Assembly (NCBI RefSeq): GCF_022163125.1
Contig: NZ_CP091881.1
Coordinates: forward strand, 4,774,001-4,838,000
Direction: 5' to 3'
DNA from: Paenibacillus sp. HWE-109
Lineage (GTDB): Bacteria > Bacillota > Bacilli > Paenibacillales > NBRC-103111
DNA length: 64,000 nucleotides
Positions 59,829 to 64,000 of this stretch are shown in pieces. Numbering within the stretch: position 1 is the first letter of the stretch; each line of letters begins with the position of its first letter. A program made the position numbers and the translations under genes. Under the pieces are notes generated by a model that was not told the origin of the DNA, did no database searches, and saw only the letters and a list, made by a program, of their open reading frames with translations.

Positions 59829-60674
59829 ATGGATTGGTTATCAACAGGTTTTTTTATTTCATTGCTCAGTATTATTCTTATTGATTTGGTTTTAGCAGGC
59901 GACAACGCGATTGTCATCGGAATGGCTGCCCGCAATCTGAAAAAGGAAACACAAAAGAAAGTCATCCTCTGGGGTACCGTCGGTGCCATCATCATCCGCG
60001 CATTGGCTACACTCGTTGTCGTTACGTTATTGAAGATTCCCGGCCTGCTGCTAGTCGGTGGAATTCTGCTCCTATGGATTTCCTATAAGCTGCTCAGCGA
60101 AAAGAAAAATCACGAAAATATGCAAGCCAAAGACAGCATGTGGGCAGCGATCCGTACGATTATTATTGCCGATGCAGTTATGGGTCTAGATAATGTGATC
60201 GCCGTAGCTGGTGCTGCACACGGAAATTTCTTGCTTGTTATTATTGGTCTTCTGGTCAGCGTGCCAATCGTCGTTTGGGGAAGCACTTTATTCATTAAAT
60301 GGATTGAGACCTACCCTTGGATCGTTTATATCGGCTCAGGTGTGCTTGCGCTAACTGCAGGTAAAATGATTACTGGCGAGAATTTCCTTGCCCCTTATTT
60401 CGATTCCAATCCGCTTGGCAAATGGTTGTTCATCGGTTTACTGATTGTCGTTGTGCTTGCCGCAGGCAAATGGGCCAAAATGGTTGGGTATTTGGTGGAA
60501 GTGGGAGAGCGCGGGCAATTGACAGTGCCAAAGGAATTAAGCGAAGAGGCGCAAATGTCTCTAGAAGATCGTTATACCGTCAAAATGGATGCCCGCGGCA
60601 AATTAATTCTCGTCAAAGCTGAAACAGATGACGACAGTGAAAATTCGGACAAATCCATGCCGCATGCCGGCTGA
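59829..60674 (+). CDS. TerC-family (YjbE-type) manganese exporter
   Basis: 281 aa from the ATG at 59829 behind AAGGGAGTGTTCGATT. Seven hydrophobic segments with the conserved acidic motifs LAGDNAIVIGM and DAVMGLDNVIAVAGAAHGN. A C-terminal cytoplasmic extension of about 60 residues is charged. Proteins of this family export Mn2+ or load it onto secreted enzymes. Control by a Mn riboswitch supports that role. Confidence 0.92.
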   Translation: MDWLSTGFFISLLSIILIDLVLAGDNAIVIGMAARNLKKETQKKVILWGTVGAIIIRALATLVVVTLLKIPGLLLVGGILLLWISYKLLSEKKNHENMQAKDSMWAAIRTIIIADAVMGLDNVIAVAGAAHGNFLLVIIGLLVSVPIVVWGSTLFIKWIETYPWIVYIGSGVLALTAGKMITGENFLAPYFDSNPLGKWLFIGLLIVVVLAAGKWAKMVGYLVEVGERGQLTVPKELSEEAQMSLEDRYTVKMDARGKLILVKAETDDDSENSDKSMPHAG

Positions 60675-60762
60675 AAAAGGAGTTTGCCTGTTCGCAGCGA
60701 AACTTAGTATCATGCGCTTGTGAGCAAGCGTCATACTCTATAGGGATAAGGATGATTCTCCA

Positions 60763-60945
60763 ATGACCAATTCCGGATCTATTATTACTTTCGTACTCGT
60801 CTCCTTCTGCCTAGCGATCATTTTAATCATGAAAAAAGACAGCCTTCCGGCACAAATGAAACGTTACCTTGCCTTGCTGGCCATTGTTATGGTGTCGTTA
60901 TCGTTTGTCCTGATCTTGATTAGCTTCTTTGGAGCCGGAGTGTAA
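60763..60945 (+). CDS. Small two-segment membrane protein, 60 aa
   Basis: AAGGATGATTCTCCA precedes the ATG. Two hydrophobic segments (about 7-23 and 37-56) flank a basic loop (MKKDSLPAQMKRY). I do not recognise the family. It lies 88 bp behind terC; in between is the inverted repeat ATGCGCTTG/CAAGCGTCAT without a T-run. Confidence 0.6.
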   Translation: MTNSGSIITFVLVSFCLAIILIMKKDSLPAQMKRYLALLAIVMVSLSFVLILISFFGAGV

Positions 60946-61189
60946 ATTTACTTCCTTCCAGCTTTTTCATATAATCATAATTGAATGGGTTAACGGTCAT
61001 ACTAGGTGAAAACCATGATATGGGATTTCTTCTGGATCTCCCCATGGGCATACGCCGGGAGTGACCGTGATGCGCTGGATCTATGTAACTGCGGCAATGG
61101 GACTTCTTCTGACTTCAATCCCCACAGCCGATTTGCATGCACAAGAAAACCAAGTACCCCAAACTCAAAACAAGAACAGGAGGGCTCCA

Positions 61190-62980
61190 ATGACTCAAAT
61201 ATTGGAACGCAAGCAAGTACCGGCCGAGCACCGCTGGCATTTGGAGGATTTATACGCCGACCAGAAGGCTTGGGAACAGGAATTTCAAAGTGTGAAGAAC
61301 TCGCTTGGCAAAATCAGCGCCTTCCAAGGTAAACTTAGCGATCCCGCTACAGTGAAGCAATGTTTCGAGTTGGAAGATGAAGTCTCTCTGAAGACAGAAA
61401 GACTGTATGTGTACGCCAACATGAAACATCATGAAGATACAGCAGAGCCAACTTATCAAGCATTATCGGATAAAGCCAAAAAAATCAGCGTCGAAGTCGG
61501 GGAAGCACTCTCCTTTATTTCTCCTGAAATTCTCAGTTTGTCAGATGAAAAGCTTGAACAGTTAGTTGACGATCCCGCTTTAACCTTTTATAAAGATACA
61601 CTGGAAGAAATGATTCGTCAGAAGCCTCATACGCTGACTAAGGAACAAGAAGCTTTGCTCGCCCAAGCGGGCAATATGGCGGGAGCTCCCAGCACGATCT
61701 TCGGTATGTTGAACAACGCCGATTTGAAGTTCCCGAAAATCAAAAATGAAAAAGGCGAAGAAGTCGAGCTCACGCACGGCAGCTACATTCAGTTCTTGGA
61801 GAGCCGCGATCCGGAAGTACGGAAAAATGCGTTCCATGCCGTGTACGAAACTTACCGCAGTCATAAGAATACAATTGGTGCTACACTAAGCGCGAATATC
61901 AATAAGAATATTTTCTATGCCAAAGCACGCCACTATCCTTCAGTTCTTGAATCCACATTGTTCGGCGACAATATCAAGAAGGAAGTTTATACGAACTTAA
62001 TCGTCACAATTCACGACTCGCTTCCTGAGCTTCAGCGTTATTTGAAACTGCGTAAAAAGCTGCTGAAAGTCGATGAATTACATATGTATGATCTCTTTGC
62101 ACCGCTCGTTGAAGAGTTCAAAATGGACATTACGTATCAACAAGCCAAGGAAGAAATCAAGAAAAGTTTAGCCCCACTGGGCGAAAATTACTTGAAAATC
62201 TTGCAAGACGGCTTTGATAATCACTGGATCGATGTGTACGAGAATAAAAACAAACGGAACGGCGCTTATAGTTGGGGTGCATATGGCACACATCCGTACG
62301 TTTTGCTGAACCATAAAGACAACTTGAACAGCATGTTTACGTTGACACACGAAATGGGTCACGCCATCCATTCTTATTTATCTGACGAAACTCAGGCGTA
62401 CCGTTACGCGCAGTATACCATTTTCTTAGCAGAAGTTGCTTCTACGCTTAATGAAGCTTTACTTATGGATTACCTATTAAAGCGCGTGACAGATCCCAAA
62501 GAAAAGCTTTATCTGTTGACGTATTACGCTGATCAGTTCCGCACGACGGTATTCCGCCAAACGATGTTTGCAGAATTCGAAATGATTACACATGAGAAAT
62601 CAGAGCAAGGCGAATCTCTGACTCCCCAGGAGTTCAGTGAAATCTACTATGGTCTGAATAAGCTCTACCACGGCAAGGACATGGTCGTTGATCAGGACAT
62701 TGAGATGGAATGGGCGCGTATTCCACATTTCTACAACAGCTTTTATGTATATAAGTATGCAACAGGCTTCTCTGCTGCGACCAGTTTCGCGAAGCAAATT
62801 CTGGATGAAGGCCAGCTAGCAGTCGATCGCTACTTAGGCTTTCTGAAAAGCGGCGGCAGCGATTACTCGCTGAACATCCTGAAGAAGGCTGGCGTAGATA
62901 TGTCGACTCCGGAACCTATCAAACAAGCGATGAGCGTGTTCAGTTCACTGCTCGATCAAATGGAACAGTTAACGAAGTAA
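61190..62980 (+). CDS. pepF: Oligoendopeptidase F (M3 family)
   Basis: 596 aa from the ATG at 61190, which follows ACAGGAGGGCTCCA; this is the usual PepF start. The zinc site HEMGH is at residues 387-391, followed by the second ligand region AEVASTLNEALL. It cleaves peptides of roughly 7-17 residues in the cytoplasm. The frame extends upstream to an ATG at 61070 with its own RBS (GGGAGTGACCGTG), and these 40 extra codons encode a signal-peptide-like sequence (MRWIYVTAAMGLLLTSI... ending LHA-QE). Both starts may be used. Confidence 0.92.
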   Translation: MTQILERKQVPAEHRWHLEDLYADQKAWEQEFQSVKNSLGKISAFQGKLSDPATVKQCFELEDEVSLKTERLYVYANMKHHEDTAEPTYQALSDKAKKISVEVGEALSFISPEILSLSDEKLEQLVDDPALTFYKDTLEEMIRQKPHTLTKEQEALLAQAGNMAGAPSTIFGMLNNADLKFPKIKNEKGEEVELTHGSYIQFLESRDPEVRKNAFHAVYETYRSHKNTIGATLSANINKNIFYAKARHYPSVLESTLFGDNIKKEVYTNLIVTIHDSLPELQRYLKLRKKLLKVDELHMYDLFAPLVEEFKMDITYQQAKEEIKKSLAPLGENYLKILQDGFDNHWIDVYENKNKRNGAYSWGAYGTHPYVLLNHKDNLNSMFTLTHEMGHAIHSYLSDETQAYRYAQYTIFLAEVASTLNEALLMDYLLKRVTDPKEKLYLLTYYADQFRTTVFRQTMFAEFEMITHEKSEQGESLTPQEFSEIYYGLNKLYHGKDMVVDQDIEMEWARIPHFYNSFYVYKYATGFSAATSFAKQILDEGQLAVDRYLGFLKSGGSDYSLNILKKAGVDMSTPEPIKQAMSVFSSLLDQMEQLTK

Positions 62981-62989
62981 TTGCTCAGA

Positions 62990-63025
62990 GAGAGGTTGTT
63001 GGCGAATGCCCGCAACCTCTTCCTC
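62990..63025 (+). terminator. Weak hairpin after pepF
   Basis: AGAGGTTG pairs with CAACCTCT, without a good T-run. Read-through into the LapA-like gene is likely. Confidence 0.5.
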
Positions 63026-63044
63026 ATGAAAGGATGTTTAGCGG

Positions 63045-63362
63045 ATGAAGATGCAATGGATCCTGATTTCTGCTTTAGTATTCGCCCTTATAACTGCTGT
63101 ATTTGCTGTCATTAATGTGGATCCTGTACAGGTTAATTTCATGTTCGCCCAGACATCCACGCCTTTAATCCTTGTAATTCTAACCTCTACACTGTTAGGC
63201 GGCTTGATCGTGGGACTCTTCGGTATGGTACGTCAGTACAAGCTTCAGCGTAAAGTCCGCCAACTCGAGAAACAACTGCAGGAAGCGCTTATGCCTGCAA
63301 CTGTTGAGCCGTCAACACCGGAAATTACGCTTAACGAATCCAAGCCTCCTGCCGTGCAATAG
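63045..63362 (+). CDS. LapA-domain (DUF1049) membrane protein
   Basis: 105 aa. Two membrane helices (about 5-22 and 40-62) are joined by VNVDPVQVNFMFAQTSTPL, the typical LapA/DUF1049 core, and a cytoplasmic coiled coil plus Pro/Glu-rich tail follows. In Gram-negatives LapA regulates lipopolysaccharide synthesis; in Bacillota the role is unknown. GAAAGGATGTTTAGCGG precedes the ATG. It follows pepF by 64 bp. Confidence 0.88.
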   Translation: MKMQWILISALVFALITAVFAVINVDPVQVNFMFAQTSTPLILVILTSTLLGGLIVGLFGMVRQYKLQRKVRQLEKQLQEALMPATVEPSTPEITLNESKPPAVQ

Positions 63363-63371
63363 GTTTACGTC

Positions 63372-63409
63372 AAACAACCCCGCTGCCCGGAGGCAACAGG
63401 GTTGTTTAT
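63372..63409. terminator. Bidirectional terminator between the LapA-like and DUF92 genes
   Basis: AAACAACCC pairs with GGGTTGTTT; a weak T-run follows. Confidence 0.65.
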
Positions 63410-63413
63410 TCAT

Positions 63414-64000
63414 TTACAACAACAGGCTAATACCCAAACTGGCCAAACCGCCGATGAGCGATGAAACGGCATTGACCATATCATTGGTCATGATACGCAT
63501 GCCGCGAATTTGAATGGCTTGCTGCTTGCAGTGAACCTTCTTCTCAATCGTCTTCCCGCATACTTGACAGCGATACATGACCTGAGACGTTGCGCCCAGC
63601 CAAGAGTCAGCCAGCGATCCCAATAAGCCAGAAAGTGCTCCCACGATGACTAGAGTCAGCAATTCGTACAAATCAAAGCTTCTATCTCCCATTTGACTAA
63701 AACTGCCGCCAATGATTCCAATGAATGAACCTCCCAATACAGAGGCTAGCAAACCAAGTCCCGTAACACCGCCGGATGTTCCAGCCAAGACTTGTCGACC
63801 ATTCAAGATGGAGCGCGGCGCGGCCTTGCTCAATCCGCCAATTTCAGTAGCCCATGTATCTGCATTAACCGTCGCCATAACCCCTACGAAGAGCATCCAC
63901 CAAGCGGGATCTGGCCACATGGCATGTCCCCAACACAGCAGCAATCCAAGACCGCCATTGGCGGCAACTTGGCCTGCGTCACGTCTCCCACCTTTGGCAT
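63414..64000 (-). CDS. DUF92 family membrane protein, 5' part outside the window
   Basis: 195 residues in the window; the frame is open to the right edge, where it reads AKGGRRDAGQVAANGG, the family signature, so the true start lies beyond 64000. Several membrane segments, MATVNADTWATEIG and GTSGGVTGLG motifs follow. The family (TMEM19-like) includes a phytyl-phosphate kinase in plants (VTE6); the bacterial role is unknown. A CxxC pair (RCQVCGKTIEKKVHC) in a loop is an addition that could bind zinc. Confidence 0.88.
   Translation of the reverse strand, partial: AKGGRRDAGQVAANGGLGLLLCWGHAMWPDPAWWMLFVGVMATVNADTWATEIGGLSKAAPRSILNGRQVLAGTSGGVTGLGLLASVLGGSFIGIIGGSFSQMGDRSFDLYELLTLVIVGALSGLLGSLADSWLGATSQVMYRCQVCGKTIEKKVHCKQQAIQIRGMRIMTNDMVNAVSSLIGGLASLGISLLL

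Overview
The window looks like a chromosomal segment of a spore-forming, low-to-mid GC Bacillota of the Paenibacillus type. This rests on strong AGGAGG ribosome-binding sites, many TTG and GTG starts, copper-amine-oxidase stalk domains, class-typical genes (mobB-dinB, yugP, yitT, DUF4178/DUF4247, ytpB, a Bacillus-type 6S RNA) and Bacillota-specific RNA switches (T-box, yybP-ykoY). No rRNA, tRNA, prophage or CRISPR was seen. One IS3-family element is present.

Left part (1-24.1 kb): a partial L,D-transpeptidase, then a minus-strand operon of a CHASE2-adenylate cyclase, a FecR-domain protein and an NHL-repeat protein. Next come a 4Fe-4S ferredoxin, mobB-dinB, citramalate synthase cimA, a ResA-like thioredoxin, an MFS exporter and a JAMM peptidase. 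A minus-strand amtB operon follows, carrying a GlnD-like DUF294 nucleotidyltransferase and a DnaQ-type exonuclease behind the ammonium transporter, with a TnrA/GlnR-type palindrome downstream of its promoter. Then MerR-yugP, a LysR regulator, tpx, a DUF1499-like protein, mntH, a GNAT acetyltransferase and xylB with an unusually GC-rich centre.

Middle (24.1-39.4 kb): a roughly 1 kb gene-free stretch holds palindromes, a 10-bp tandem array and a minus-strand 6S RNA. It is followed by a DUF624 membrane protein, a cshA-like helicase, DUF4178-DUF4247, yitT, a small ORF, tatA, an MFS gene, a DUF4015 glycoside-hydrolase-like protein and a D-2-hydroxyacid dehydrogenase. After these come a T-box-controlled seryl-tRNA synthetase of the Thermus-like sequence type and a minus-strand group in which pfkA follows a sesquarterpene (C35) synthase and two unrecognised genes.

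Right part (39.5-64 kb): an export cluster (MOP/MATE-like, MFS, MacB-type ABC plus adaptor), a nitroreductase, and a peptide-type ABC importer split over two divergent operons with a luciferase-like monooxygenase inside. Then an MMPL exporter with its divergent TetR, a 42-bp higher-order satellite, the IS3 element, 51-bp repeats, a cold-shock protein, a methyltransferase, a manganese-riboswitch-controlled TerC exporter, pepF with a possible second secretory start, a LapA-like protein and a partial DUF92 protein.

Most of the window is housekeeping or ordinary accessory content. The points most worth a second look are the amtB-DUF294-exonuclease operon, the cyclase-FecR-NHL operon, the divergent seryl-tRNA synthetase, the split importer operons, the ytpB group coupled to pfkA, the pepF double start, and several repeat families in the gene-free stretches. 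All functional calls are from reading the sequence and family knowledge; no database search was run.
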